NCBI GenBank assembly: GCA_900095095.1
Contig: FMBT01000380.1
Location: forward strand, 119,451 to 183,450
Length of the DNA: 64,000 nt
Direction of reading: 5' to 3'
From: Fragilariopsis cylindrus CCMP1102
Taxonomy: Eukaryota; Bacillariophyta; Bacillariophyceae; Bacillariales; Bacillariaceae
The translations under genes were made by a program, and so were the position numbers. Positions 1 to 13,474 of the stretch are shown piece by piece. Numbering within the stretch: the first letter of the stretch is position 1; each line of letters begins with the position of its first letter. The notes beneath the pieces were generated by a model. It saw only the letters and a program-made list of their open reading frames with translations. It was not told the DNA's origin and searched no databases.

Positions 1-1144
1 AGAAGGATGGGTCGCGGAGGAGAGGAGAGCAAAAATCTTACATAACTTGAAAAATAAAGTTCAATAACCTTATCTTTTTCCTACCGCGTGCGACGCTCTT
101 TGCGACGCTTATATTTACGCGATGCGCAAAGAAAAATTTAAATAAGTAGAAGTCGCAAGAAGGAATAAAAATAGAAGTAACGGTATCTTTATTTTATCAA
201 GCACCAATCTTATGTATGTCATGTAATCGAACGTTTTTTACTTACACGCAACATGTAAATAATGTTAAGTGCATTTACTGTTATGTTTTCATAATGTTGA
301 CAGTTCGTTTAAACGTAGAATAATTATTGATACAGTAGTACATGTACACCGTAAATATCTTAAATGTACGTTTTCAGTTTATTTAACGCGATCATGGATT
401 CGAAGAAAGCGAACGAACACATTCTCACAGAGTAACCGCTTTTGCCAACGTATTGAATCCATCCAGGATTACATTAATGGGAAGGGAGGAGAACAAAAAG
501 AACATATGTTTTTTTCATTCAATTAATGTACTATTATATGCTGGTGATACAAAAAACAAAGAACCCAAAATGCCTTCTTAGCTTCAAGCAGTATATTTCT
601 TGGAGAACCCCGTAAACCCTAAGATATATTATTGAAATTCGCTATCGCTCTCACACACTTACTTCTAAATTTCTTTTATACCGCACTGCCAAGAAAATAA
701 GAAACAAAGCATCAACGAACCTAACAAATAAATGGAAAGCGCTGTATCGAAATACCGTAAATAATATACAAAAGACCATGCATAGAGCGTTGAAAGCGAT
801 GAAAACGTGTCAAACTATCACACTTCTTTTCATAGAATAAATATAAATGCACAGACAGCAATCATCGATCCACCTTCTTTCTTTCGTAATAGCTATTATT
901 CTACGTTCGCTTAAATGATGCAGAGCAACATCACGATTACGTAGTTTTACCGGTTGAAGTTCTATATCAGCTACTCACGTTGCTTTTTGTACTGTTCCTT
1001 TGACTTGACATAAAAATAAAAGAAGCAACTTCACTTTGAATTACACTATCTTTGTTTCTTATTCATAATATATTGTATATATTCCCATTCGACTCATCAT
1101 CTTCGCATACAAAACACTGTATAATCATCAGGAATACATACATT
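1..1144. other. Upstream spacer, no gene seen
   Basis: AT-rich sequence with only short, low-complexity open frames. The proximal part should hold the promoter and 5' untranslated region of the DUF6824 gene that starts at 1145. I see no RNA gene or repeat worth naming. Confidence 0.5.
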
Positions 1145-3116
1145 ATGTTGCAACTAGCTTCTACGACTACTTCTACTACTAGAATGAATCAAGAAAGAAT
1201 GAATGGTAGCGGCAGCAGCAGCAGCGTCATCGCTGCTAATGCTGAAACGGATCTACGCCAACAACAACAAATATTCTTACACCAGCAACAACAGAAACAG
1301 AAACAGAAAGACTGTGTTGATAATGCTGCATTATTTGCGAGTAATGGACCTGCTACTGTATCCGTTAATAATAGCACTCCCACTACTAATACTGCTACTG
1401 CTACTGCTACTGCTACTACACTTATAACAACAGTACATCCACATGATGTATTATGTGGACGTCGTGGTAGTAATCATTATCGTGGTCATGATGGAAATAA
1501 ATTTTATCGTACAGTTATCTGTGAGAAACAAAAAATATATTTCAAATATCGATCAGCATCCACAGAAGCAGAGGCATCCTCCGGTAGTCCAGGAGGGTCC
1601 AATAATGCGAATAAAGATCGTGAAGAAAAATCAGCTATAATACAATCAGTTGTGGATGCAGTAAAAAATCGTCATCCACCAGGACGGTTTTTAAAAGCAG
1701 CACCATGCAATAGTATTGGTAGTCCTACTACTACAACTCAGAATCCATCAGAACAACCATGGGTATTATTAGATCGTAGAGATTGTTTGGCTAAAGTTGG
1801 ACACGCATTGGTAAGTTGTAGTTTTTAGTGTGATATATAGTGTTGTTCACTTTTGTATGTTGTAACGTATCGTCTCTATAGTTTAATTGTCCTATGGAAA
1901 TTCATTCACGACTTACCGTTTTATTTATCTTTTCTCCTCATTTTTAAAAACTATATAGCTGGATAAAGCAGATCGATTAGGATTGAATCAATACAAACGT
2001 CAAAATAAAATGATGATTACAAATTATACATCCAATGATATTTTATTGGGAAATGGAAAGAAATATAAAATTCATGATGGTAATCATTGGTATAGAGAAT
2101 TAATTTGTTCTCAACAACCAAGTTATGATATATCTGAAAAGTTATCTAAAATGAAAACACAAGGTACGTATTAAAATATAAGCGTTTCATTCGTTCATTC
2201 ACGTTATGTTCGTTCGTTCGATCACATGTTTTATCTCACTAATATTCATTCATCTTCCCTCTCCTAACGTATATTCCACATAACATTTATAGAGAGAATG
2301 ATATTTATTCAATCAATATTAGACAAAGTTGAAGCACGATCACCACCTGGACGTTTCTTACAAATTGATTGTAGTGATAGTAATTTATGGTATCAAATTG
2401 AAGCAAAGGTAGCAAGAAAAAAAATTAGAGATGATATGAAATATCGTTCACGATTTCTTAAAATGAAATTTCTAAAATATGGTGGTACTAGTAGTCAACA
2501 AGCTATGGCATCCTCTATTGTCTATAAAGCAAGAAAGTTTAGTACTAATAACGACGTTACGACGCCGCCTATTAGTACGCAAACAGAAACGGTGAAGGCG
2601 AAGACGACGAAGGAAAACGTAGTAGTAATTCCCAAAGTCGTAGACCCGTTACTATCCAAGGAGATTATTATACCATCACCATCAGGAGGAGTTGCGAATA
2701 ATCTGAGTACAACAACATTAGTAGAGAAGGCTACTGCTGATGTACGAGAAATGATGCGATTACGTACCACAGCAGTAACAGCACAATCAGAAGACTTGCA
2801 TGTAACATCAATGCTCATTCAACAACAACTACAACGTCAAGTGACACCACAAAGTCAATTAGAACGTCAAATGCAATTGAAACGATTGAAACTAGATCGA
2901 CGATTGATTGAACATGCGTTACAACATCGTCAAACTGTTCATTTACGTTTAGTGGCACAACAACAACAAGATCGACATCGACGTCAACATCAACAAAAGC
3001 AGCAGGAAAAGCTACAGCGAAAGAAAGAAGAGCAGATTAATGATATCAAACTTCTTGAGTTGATACAACAAGAACAAGATCGACATCAACTAACGCAACA
3101 GTTGCACCTTCAACGT

Positions 3117-3151
<35 letters not shown>

Positions 3152-4370
3152 AATTGAAGATCAACGATTGATAAGACATCAATATCAGCTTGAAGATCAA
3201 CGACTGCAAAAACTTCAACAGCAGCTCGAACAAGAACAGCGATTGCAAAAATTTCAGCAGCTCGAACAAGATCAACGATTGCAAGAGTTTCAACTTCAGC
3301 AGCAGCTCGAAGCAGAACAACAGCGATTGTGCCAACAAGAGTTTCAACTTAAACAGAAGCTCGAACATCAACAGCGATTGCAAAAACGTCAACAGCAGCT
3401 CGAACAAGAACAGCGATTACAAAAACTTGAGCAGCAGCTCGAAGCAGAACAACAGCGATTGCAACAAGAGTTTCAACTGAAACATCAGCTTGAAGATCAA
3501 CAGCGATTGCAAAAACGTCAACAAATGCAGCAGCTCGAAGAACAGCGACTGCAAAAATGTCAACTCGAAGAACAGCGATTGCAAAGACTTCAACAATTGC
3601 AAACACATCAGCAGCAGCAACAGGAGATGCAGCTGCTCATGCATCTTCGGCAAAAGCAACAACAGCAACAACAGCAACAACATTGTTCGTCGTCGTCTCA
3701 TTCTGTTCTTCCAAATGCTCATCAAAGTACTGCGGCGTCGTTGCGACGCAGCATTAAAAAGAACGATAGCAATATCGAGAAAATTATCGGAATTTCAAGA
3801 TTTAGCAACGAATACCGCTCACCAAATAATCCAGTCCTTTTGAACTATTCTTTAATGAATCATCAAAATAATAAAGCCATGATGCTCGATGAGAAGCAGC
3901 AGTATCGCAATAAGCGCAGTTTGGCGTCACCGCTATTATCTGCTGCTGTTCCTATTATTGTTCCTTTTCCTGGTAACAAGAACAAGAATTACAGCAACCT
4001 CATCCTCGATGCTGCTGCTAACTCTTCTCCAAAACGACGTAGAATTGACAACCACGAAAAACGTGCAAATGCTGCTTCTGCTGCTCTTACTGCTGCGATT
4101 GTGGTTGCTGACGTGAAAGAGAAACAAAGTTTTTCTTTGCCGCCCTCTACTGTCGCTCCTCCGAAGAATCCAACATCATTAACAACAACAACTTTAAATA
4201 CCAATGAAGATAACGATACGATGATCACAGATGCTTTTCCAACAAGTTTGAACAACAACAACAACAACACAACTGATAATAGAATCGTATCATACAATTT
4301 TGTTCGATCTGAAAGCAGTGGTGATGATAGTGATAGTGATAGCGATAGCGAGACTTCGTTAGTAATTTGA
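1145..4370 (+). CDS. Protein with two DUF6824 domains and a Gln-rich tail, three exons
   Basis: Exons 1145-1810, 1959-2163 and 2293-4370 join in frame through GT-AG introns and give 982 residues. The open frame extends upstream to a TTG, but the first ATG is at 1145. DUF6824 is a domain expanded in diatoms, often described as DNA-binding-like; its function is not established. Copy one begins at DVLCGRRGSNHYRGHDGNKF (about residue 100) and continues to RHPPGRFLK. Copy two begins at NDILLGNGKKYKIHDGNHWY in exon 2 and ends with EARSPPGRFL at the start of exon 3, so both introns lie within or just beside the domain region. About residues 470-760 are a long Q/E/R/L-rich stretch with repeated RLQ and LEQ blocks and a pure CAG run near 3120, probably a coiled coil. 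The C-terminus is Asp/Ser-rich. A nuclear regulatory role is inference only. Confidence 0.85.
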
Positions 4371-6716
4371 ACATATATATATATATATATATATATATGT
4401 ACGAGGAACTTCACCAAGGTCCTAAAGTATTAAATGCTTCAATATATTTACTAGATACATAATAACCAAATTAACTCGATAATCAGAGATCTGAAGAAAA
4501 AAACTATTAATCTTATGCACCATATGTATTTGACTAGCTACAGTAGTAGGAAATATAAACTACATTTCAGTTCTGATATTATATTATCTTAACTTGTTTT
4601 TTTGTTTTGCTGGCATGTTAAAGTAGGCGTACGGCACAGTATGCCGTGCGCATGTATATAATACGGGTCTTGTCCTATATATAACATTACAGTTAAGTAA
4701 TATTATTAATATACAGGTCTGAGGCAAGGATCAAGCAATGACTGAAACACCAGTGAATGACCGTTCACTATTAAAGATTATCTCAGTTCACAACAAGTTG
4801 ATGTACTGAAATATCTCTAGTTTAAGTAAAGCTTATAATTATTATATTATCAAACATGAAACGCCTTATCTCTAGAATACTAGTTTAGAGCATGGCATGA
4901 TTTTAAAATCTTGTTATAAGGGCCAGTTATGATAAGGAATGTTCACTCTAATAGAAGCACGTCTCTCTTATCTAGGTTCATGGCAAATATAGATTAAACA
5001 ACGACAAGTCGATTGTATAATCAAAAGAAATAAAATGTAAAAATAAACAGTCATGGTGGAGGATAAAACCTCTAATCAAGACGTTTAGTATAAACAAGAT
5101 TCATGGAGGAGAAAAACTCTCTCTCTTTGAATAGGAATAATATCGTCGATCATAGATCGTAAACGAAAAGAACGTTCGATTAGAACACCATTGTTGATTT
5201 TGAAGTACTGTATCAAAAAGTGAAGTGAAAAGTTATTGTATCATCTAATCGTGGAAAGAATGTGAAAGTTATCTTGGAATGCGAACAGCGAACCAAGATT
5301 AAACGGACATCTTGAAAATTTCATACAGAAATTACTTCTGCTATATAAAATAAAGAAAAGCAAATAAAAAGCTTTAAGTAAAAAATATCCTTGTTAAGTA
5401 AAAAAAAGGTTCATGAGGTATAAGTATGGGTCTTGTCCTATATAAGTGTGACTGAATAAGTCACTAAGGATTTGTATGGTAAAGGCACAGTACAAGTAGG
5501 ACTCAAGATTGATAAAGGCAACGAAACGATATGAAACTGCTCTGAAGTATATTCAGTCATGGGTAGAAGTAATACGTATATCAAAACTAAGACGAGTACG
5601 AAAGAAGCGAAAGGATTCGTTTCGTCCTTGTGTTACGTCCACTAGTCTCTTCTTGGCATGGCACCTCAGTGTCAACTTCCCAGCGATCCTCCACTTTATT
5701 ATCGTTATTGATTATTGTTTTCATGATTGAAAGCTTTACTCATCCATTTCATACGATGGTACTGCTGAATAATGCAAATACCAGAGTAACAAATGTCGAC
5801 GTCGTTCGACGTGTTGGTGAAGCTTAAACGAGAAAAAAGTTAGTGAAGAGAATCACTATCGTCACCCCTTTCATCATATTCAACAGAGAAAACGTCGGGA
5901 ATTGGGAAATTATTAAGAATACCAGATGCAGTAAGCGTTGCCTTAACGGGCAACGAAGATGGTTGCCATCCATCATGGTCACGAGTGTACATTATTGTGT
6001 TTTGGGTTTGGGTTTGTTTCTGTTCTTGTTTCGTTTTAGGTTTTAACTTGTGAGTGAAGTATTCGATTTTTGAAGAAAACGCAGATTACGTTGTTGTATT
6101 TGGTCGCTCCGCAATATTAATTTTCATCTTTTTTCAGAGTAGGTCCGTAGCTTTCGTGAAGAGAGTAACACGAAAGCTGAACTTTCTCGTAACGCGCCCG
6201 CGCACAAATTTCAATGGGTTTGAATTTATTTGCGAAAGTAGTGCTTAAGTAATATTATGCTTAAGTACTGTAAGTACATATTAAGTAACAGTATTAAAAT
6301 ATGGTACTAGTAGTTTGTTAGGTGAAAATTTGAAAAATACACTGAAGGGTTCCTGGATATCCATTTCCTTCTTGTAGCGACACAATGAATTTAAAATAGC
6401 TAGTAGTACTAATATATATAGTAGTAGTAGTAGTACTAGTAATGGTATTACGACTAGTAGTTGTACTAGTAATGATAGTAGTCCTACGACTACTACTAGT
6501 AGTAGTACTAGTAAATGGAATTAAAAGAATTAACTAGACTAGAAGATAATGTAATATAACACATAGGAGTAGTATAAGTAGTAAGTAATACTATATATAT
6601 ATTATTCTATTCTTGATTGGTTAACAATGAAGCTATTGAGCGGAAGGAAGGAGATACTTGAAACCGACGGACGAAAGAAGGAGAGACGACGCAGACAACC
6701 AAGTGAAAGACAGAAA
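4371..6716. other. Gene-poor spacer with simple repeats
   Basis: Starts with an AT dinucleotide run (4372-4398) just after the DUF6824 stop. The string GGTCTTGTCCTATATA occurs near 4666 and again near 5428. At 6415-6510 there are TAG/TAC trinucleotide-rich tracts. The short open frames here look non-coding: poor composition and no recognisable motif. Confidence 0.5.
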
Positions 6717-7160
6717 TCAGTAACGCGTTGTTCTCTCCCCATTCTTCCTCATCGTATCATTACAATAATCACCATCGGACGTTGCTGTATTCAAATAGAT
6801 TCGATCTTCAGTACAACTTGAGTCTTCCGTTGTCAGCGTAAACTTCATTCTATAAGAATAGTTATTCCAGGCTAGTTGCATAGTGGCAATGGAGTTATCC
6901 TCATTGTTGTTTTGCGCTGATCCTGATTGTGTTAGTAATAGTACTATTGATGATAGTATTGAATCACCCGTATCTTCGACCGTTACCGTATCATCTTGAT
7001 TGAGAACTTGTTGCACAAGGGCAATAGTATTATCATCTTCGTGAACGTCTTGATAGAGAACTACAAGTTGCAGATGCGTCATGGCAATATTATTGTATTC
7101 TTTTACTAGAACTTGAACTCGATACTTTGATACTTCGATCGAAATAGCATTTTCTCCCAA
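6717..7160 (-). pseudogene. Coding-like open frame without ATG, possible gene fragment
   Basis: About 147 residues in open frame on the minus strand, entered from a stop without a good ATG (the apparent start is TTG). Composition is protein-like rather than low complexity, with alternating hydrophobic and polar residues in the first half (VSKYRVQVLVKEYNN) that would suit beta strands. No family is recognised. It may be a leftover exon or a decayed gene; chance is also possible. Confidence 0.25.
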
Positions 7161-8026
7161 TTGGCCGTAGTAGTAGATCGATTGTCAACGTAGAGATTAT
7201 TATTATTATTATTTCTAGTAACTACTACTTCATATACAAGTTATATAATCGAATATCGAATCGAATCGAAATCAAATCGAATCGAAACAGATTGAAATTG
7301 GGTTGAATTGCTACCAAATCAGCGTCGAATCAAACCGGATCGAATCCAAATCCAATCCGATCGAATCCACAATATCTATCTGCCGGGCGATTTTCCACTA
7401 TTAGAAGTAAATACTGATATACATAAAGTAGTTTGTTTATTTTGATTGTTCGTTATTATTATTACGTTGTTGGTTCTTGTGACGTATTTATTTCTACCAC
7501 CCTTGGAGATTGTACGGTGGTGGTAATTACTGTTATTAGTTGATACAGGTTGTATCAATTGTTATCTAGTTAGACGCTGTTGCTAATCAGCTTAATTTTT
7601 ATTATTATTACTATGTATTTGTTTTGATATTACTTCGTATTTCATACCACCCTTGGAGATTGATAATCGTCCTGTTGTTATTTCGTATCGATTTTTTGGT
7701 ATGTTCTTGTTTTTCGTTAGTCATTTTATGTATTGCTTTCTTTGTGTTGTGATTGATTATCAGGACATAAAGGTTCGACGTCACATTGTTATCCGTCCCG
7801 TTGTTATTTCTTTTATTCGTTTCTTTATGTTTTGTTTGAGGTATCCGTCTGTTGCTTGTTGTGCTTTGATTGTTTTGCTTATGGAATCGGCAGTACTGTA
7901 TTGTACTAACAATCGTTACGCTTGTTGCTGATAGTCCGGTGCTTGTTGCTAATCAGCTGTTCTTGTATTAAAATTAATTTTCATCTTTACGTAAGTTACT
8001 TTACGTCACTGGAGGTGCTTGTTAGT
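7161..8026. other. Spacer with pentamer-like and duplicated words
   Basis: 7250-7370 is rich in AATCGAATCGAA-type words. The phrase ACCACCCTTGGAGATTG occurs near 7497 and again near 7648, and CCTGTTGTTATTTC-like words recur at about 7670 and 7799, suggesting a small diverged duplication. No gene seen. Confidence 0.4.
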
Positions 8027-9295
8027 CTAATCAATACATCTCTTACGTTTACGATCTTTTTCTTTTCGCGAATTCACCTCATCGGTTGTATCATTAATGC
8101 AATTGGTATTGATATTGATATTGATATCGCAATCTGCTACTGCCATTGACGTTGATGATGGCGAGGACGATAAAAGTTTCTGTAACATATCAGGGTCTCT
8201 CCGTAATAGAAAATACACACCATATAAATGAACATTCTCATCAATAGCTGCAGATAATAATGCATCCGCACTATTAATTGGTGTGCTTGAATATCGTCCA
8301 AGAGTATCCTCTATAATCTTCTTCACTTTTTCGTAACCAAAATGTTTACAAGCATAATGGAATGGTGTCAGCCAAGAGTTCGATGTGTGGAACAGGAGAC
8401 TAATTCCTTTCTTCTTGGGAAAATAACGAATTCCGTATTCGAATACGGATTCGAATCCTTGGATGGAACGAACCATATAGTCGAGTGGTACATGTCCGAA
8501 TCTATCAGTTTGTGTTAATGCATTTGGATCCCATTCGACCAAGAACCTAAGCCTCTTTTCTGCAAAGTAGTCTTCTCCGCACAAGCAGTGCAAAAGGTCA
8601 TACCTTTGAATATCTTCTTTCTTTAGAAGACCCAATTTTCTTAATTGTATCAAAACTTGTAAGAATTTATCATCGACGGCTTCATGCTGTTGTTCTCGGT
8701 TGTCACCTTCGATGGTCTGGTCAGTAAGCATGAGTTGATGTAAAGTATTATCACCGTAACGACCAAATCCAAGTAATAATCCTCCCCTCTCATCTTCTTC
8801 AAATAAGTCGAACTCAATTGCTAGTCTAGCTACGATAGGGATGAACAATACAGTCTTCACATTGCATTGATATTTGCCATTTTGTACATCGTGTGCCAGT
8901 GCGAGTTCTTGAATTGGATAGCGAAAACGTCCTGCGTATACGTCTTTTCTTCTTGATAAGACTTCAGGAAAGAACCGTAGAGCAGTCTCTACTTCCTCTT
9001 CTGTATCACGATCACTATCTAAAGCATCATAAGTATCAGCATCAGTAAGTTCATTTTCAAAAAACATATCATGGATATCATCCTCTAATTTTACAAGGAA
9101 TTCCTCAATCAATACATTAATTTTTTTTCTGTTCCGTAGAGGGAATTTTCCCTTCCTTGCAAGGACTGAATCTATCTTAAGATGTCTTCGCTTAGTTTCG
9201 GCAGCGGCAGCAGCAGCATCAATTTGTTCCTGTTCATCAGCTTGCGCTTCTTGCTGCTCACCGTTTTCGTTCTCAATATTGGGATGATTGTCCAT
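8027..9295 (-). CDS. Ankyrin-like repeat protein, 422 aa
   Basis: Intact single-exon gene with ATG at 9295. An acidic, Gln/Ala-rich N-terminus (residues 1-35) precedes a region with degenerate ankyrin-like units: GRYGDNTLHQLML, then a block ending in FLVEWDPNALTQTDRFGHVP, then WLTPFHYACKHFGYEKVKKI. The central motif ALRFFPEVLSRRK with a following YPI resembles ankyrin-like families expanded in raphid diatoms. The C-terminus is basic (RKEKDRKRKR) and could be a nuclear localisation signal. Function unknown; ankyrin repeats usually mediate protein contacts. A shortened, interrupted relative lies at 19618-20259. Confidence 0.75.
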   Translation of the reverse strand: MDNHPNIENENGEQQEAQADEQEQIDAAAAAAETKRRHLKIDSVLARKGKFPLRNRKKINVLIEEFLVKLEDDIHDMFFENELTDADTYDALDSDRDTEEEVETALRFFPEVLSRRKDVYAGRFRYPIQELALAHDVQNGKYQCNVKTVLFIPIVARLAIEFDLFEEDERGGLLLGFGRYGDNTLHQLMLTDQTIEGDNREQQHEAVDDKFLQVLIQLRKLGLLKKEDIQRYDLLHCLCGEDYFAEKRLRFLVEWDPNALTQTDRFGHVPLDYMVRSIQGFESVFEYGIRYFPKKKGISLLFHTSNSWLTPFHYACKHFGYEKVKKIIEDTLGRYSSTPINSADALLSAAIDENVHLYGVYFLLRRDPDMLQKLLSSSPSSTSMAVADCDINININTNCINDTTDEVNSRKEKDRKRKRCID

Positions 9296-10355
9296 AGCTC
9301 CTATCTTCGTGCGTTGTGAGTTTGCTTCGTGTTTGTGCTATCGATGTAGTCGATGTCGTCGTCGTTTGGATGATATAATATGTTTATGGCTTTGTGTTTG
9401 TTATACTCTACTGTACTTCGGCTATTATTTGTGTGTACTGCATGGATCACGCTTTCGTCTCTCGCTGCTGTCTTTTCGCATGATTGTTCTGTTGATGTTT
9501 GTTTTAAATTTAAAAAAAAAATGCGGTTTGCTGCTTGAAATACATTAGAACTTTGACGACACGTCGACTTTCTTGCATCTCTCAAAGAAACTTGATTTTA
9601 CTACTATTCGACTCTATCGACTAACTTATATACACGTTTGAAACAGTATATGTCAACCAAAGTACCGAAGATCTGCAGTTTGGTAAGTGGATTTCTAATC
9701 AACGAGTGTTGTACAAGAAGAATAAATTATCAGATAAACGCGCTGAGCTTCTTAATTCCATCAATTTTGTTTGGTCAGTGTATTAGGCTGGATCACCCAC
9801 ATACAAAAATGAACAATGACATGAAAATTATGCAAAATCTTTGGTGTCGATGAAATGCTACAAAACACGCAATAATAGTAACAGTAACAGTAACAATAAC
9901 AATAACAGTAATAATTAACACAACGAAAAAGAATAACCACGAATTTCATCAATTCGATAAACTACATTTTTACATTATAACGAATTTTTCCCCGCCATTT
10001 GCGCGAGTATTCGAAGTAGTTATTTTAAATATAGGATCCAGATGATGACAATGAATGATGATGACGACGATAAGGTACAGTTTACTATAGTGATAGAATT
10101 GTACAGTTTATTCTGCTCTACACCATATTAAACAAATTCTGGTATTCTTCACGCACCTACTGGAAGCACTACTGTACAGTAGCTAGGTAGCTAGTTTCAC
10201 ACAACCTTTATAGAAGAACAGAAACAAACAAAGAAACATACAGTAGACCCCCCCCCCCCCCCCCCCCCCCCAAATTAATATAGATCCTAAATATTGCTAT
10301 CACAAGTATTGTAAGTAATATATGATATTATATTATAGATATTATAATTATTGTT
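9296..10355. other. Spacer with a 24-bp poly-C tract
   Basis: Contains the 5' flank of the ankyrin-like gene and the 3' flank of the sulfotransferase-like gene. 10248-10271 is an uninterrupted run of 24 C. TAACAG/TAACAA hexamers lie near 9877-9915. No gene seen. Confidence 0.5.
10248..10271. repeat. Poly-C homopolymer (24 bp)
   Basis: Uninterrupted C run about 85 bp beyond the stop codon of the minus-strand sulfotransferase-like gene. Such a long G/C homopolymer is striking in AT-rich DNA; a second C run occurs at 30438-30454. Confidence 0.9.
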
Positions 10356-12399
10356 TCAAAAACTAAAAATAGCATTGGATGAGAATGATGATGTTGTTGA
10401 TTTCTTATATATACCATTCGTGGGTTGTTTTCCTTTTTTTAACATACATGTTTTTAATTCCTTTTTTTGGAATCGATTGACTTGTACACCCACATTATAG
10501 ATCCGTTCTAATGCCGCAAATGATGGTATGGTATCACGTACATACTGTTGAAATTGTTTATTTTTGGTAAATATTTTTTTACATTCTATATTTTCGGTTG
10601 TGGGTGGCGTGGCATGATCTAATCCTTGTACGGATGGATTATAGGTCATATTTACATATTGGATACGATCTGTGATCATATTATAAAATGATTCTGTTTC
10701 ATTTAATAAACCAACAATTGAAAAGGCATATCTTAAATTATCTTCCACTTGATTTTCTATTTCATTTAATGTCATTAGACCGTTTTCATATCGTATTCGA
10801 CAGTCATTACCACATAATTTAATTAGATGTGCAAAACAGAATTGTTCGACCCACGACAATTGTATACCTGTGATTGGATTCACTGGTAATACCTTACTAT
10901 TGATTTGACGACCAGAAGAATCTGTTTTTTGTTGATCTCTTGCTACTATTTTATAATCCACACGTTGACAGGCATATGGTTGATTATGTGATTTTGGTGG
11001 TATATACAAATGTAATTTATGCCAATAAAATTTCGATACAATCCAGGACCATGGATCACGTAACATTGTTACTCGTTGTACTGGTATACTTGCATATACA
11101 GAGGAATAATTTTTTTCTTTACTCTTACTCATTTTATTGTCATAGTCAATGCCATTGTCAATGCCATTGTCATTGTCATTGTCATTGTCACTTTTATCAT
11201 TGTCACTACTGTCATTCGAATTATAAAATTGATTATTAAACAATGTGTCAACCTCTAAACTTAATAATCTTGAACAACCATTACTTTGATATGCACCCTT
11301 GTAATCTTCATAGGATGATGGACGATCATATTTCAATGGTCTTTCTTTATATGTATCAGGAAACCTACTTCGACGTTTTCCATCCAAACCATAGATTGGT
11401 CTATATCCAGAGGGGCACCATCTTTTATTATGTTTCTCTATATCAGGATCAATTATTTCATCATACTTCTTTATATTTATATTTGTAGTAGTATTTTGAC
11501 TATTTTCTATTCCTTGTATTGTTTCTATCAACTGTGTTTGACGTCGTTCACGATCATCTAATAATGAAAACCAATATCTATCAAATAATGACGATGACGA
11601 CGACGACGACGACTCACTCTCACCGCCATATATACTATTATCCCACCAATATTCTTTTAAGTATCGCGGTGGTAACCAATTCAATTCACTACCAAAATTA
11701 TTATGTGAGGCATAGACAATATCACATGTTGTATGAGCTGGTGCTGTCAATATTGTTTCGTCGGTAAGAGATGTTATCGTTGGTAGTGGTTCCTTGATTC
11801 TATTATTGTCTGATTGTTGATCAATATAATAATCAATATTTAAATAATAATCATCATCACATTTTGGACAATTCAATGATTCGTAGTGTGGTCTCTTTTT
11901 TGGTGTTTTTTTACCTCTCTTATCTCTCTTACGTTCTGTCAACGTCAAACCCATTCCACCGGAACCTCTTTTATAGGGATGTGGACAACCGAATATTATC
12001 CCTAATGGTGTGGTGGCATTACAAGACATACTACCTTCATAACTGGAGGATGTTAATGGTGTTTTTGTCATTTCTGGTATATCAATATAATGTGGATATA
12101 AGGAATTACAAAATTTACCTTTTCTTATAGTCGTAGTGTTACTCTCATTACTCTGTTGTTGTTGTCGTTCGTTTTGTTCATGTTGATGTATTGGATAATA
12201 ATGTTGATCTTTATTCGGTGCATTCCATTCATTCTGACGATGATAATTAGTAGCTGATGCCGCAAATCTGGCACGGACACCACCTCCACCACTTTTTCCA
12301 TTATGGACAAATATTAATGGTGTTTCGGTTCGATCACATCCCCATTCACGAATTGATTTCTTCTTCTTCTGTTCATTTCTATTCTTCTTGCTGCTGGAC

Positions 12400-12433
<34 letters not shown>

Positions 12434-12875
12434 GGTTTTGGCCTACTTTGTCGTAGTCTTCTGCTTCGTCTTTGTCATTTTCGTTTTCAACGACGTCAGC
12501 GTCGTTCAATTTCAATTTCAAATTCAAATTTGACTTTCTTCTTGAAGACGTAGTAGTAGTAGTGGTAGTGGTAGAAGAAGAAAATCCAGACAATGACTGC
12601 CTTAATGGACTGTTGTTATTGCTGCTACTGCTTCTGCTACTGCTGCTATTGGTATGCTTTTCTTCGCCATTATTTAGCTTTGTCATTTTATGAACGTTAC
12701 TGACAACACAAAATAGTATTATTATTAATAATATAGAAAGAAATATATTTCTTTTGATCTTACAACCACCTCTTTTTTTCGACATCATCTGCGATGACAA
12801 TGACAATGACAATGGCAACGAGACAATATTATGCTTCTTTACAAAAGTAATTTTGCTGCTGCTGCCTGTCATCAT
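10356..12875 (-). CDS. Sulfotransferase-like type II membrane protein, 839 aa
   Basis: Single exon. ATG is at 12875; ATGs at 12788 and 12785 would shorten the protein by 29-30 residues and place the start next to the basic patch before the membrane anchor. A single hydrophobic segment (about residues 43-60, FLSILLIIILFCVV) after KKRGGCKIKR fits a Golgi type II anchor. About residues 188-205, PLIFVHNGKSGGGGVRAR, is placed like a 5'-phosphosulfate loop. About residues 597-615, RVTMLRDPWSWIVSKFYWH, matches the 3'-phosphate-binding RDP...S pattern of membrane sulfotransferases. Between them are poly-Ser, poly-Gln and Asp/Asn repeats encoded by microsatellites. A role in sulfating glycans or glycoproteins with PAPS is inferred. 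The long low-complexity inserts make it larger than typical family members. Confidence 0.6.
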
Positions 12876-13474
12876 AATTATTGTATCTATTATATTGCCG
12901 GAAAACTTTCAATATTACCGGCCGTGCCGTCTCCTCTCCTCTCCACTCTTCTACACCAATACAGTGCAATGCAATGCGTCACAATAAATTAACTTGCTTC
13001 GTTTCGTTTGGTGCTGGTTGTTAGAGTTACGCTACGCACGTATATGATCCCCTAACCATAACCATATGGGCGTACTGTATGCGTTAGTATGAGCGTACTG
13101 GACCAACTGTTTTGTTTTGTTTGTGATGGAGAAGAAATAAGATTTTTGTTGTTGGCTGTGTGAAAAAAAAATCGTATTAAGCGCCAGCAAATAAGGCCCA
13201 AGCAACGCGCGCAACTAACTGCGATCGATCCAAGCAAAAAGGGGCGTGGGCAGCTCTGCTCTTGACTGACTCGACTCACTCGACTCAAGTAATAAATGTC
13301 TGGGGTAAAGAGTAAAACGAATTATCGATCCCCCTAAACCTACTGTATAAGTTTTTCGCCAAAAAAAAAAGTAGCCGCGCGCCAACTCTTTTTTTGAGGA
13401 TGCGATGCTGAAAAAAAATGGATGCGATGCACTGATAAAAGCAAGCAACGCATCACGCACAGATCGAAATGCCT

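Noticed and set aside
3090-3725. Long minus- and plus-strand frames (Leu- or Ser/Asn-rich) within the Gln-rich tail
   Set aside because: Shadows of the CAG/CAA-repetitive exon 3 of the DUF6824 gene.
5509-6248. Four short plus-strand frames between 5.5 and 6.2 kb
   Set aside because: Short, overlapping, without motif or coherent composition.
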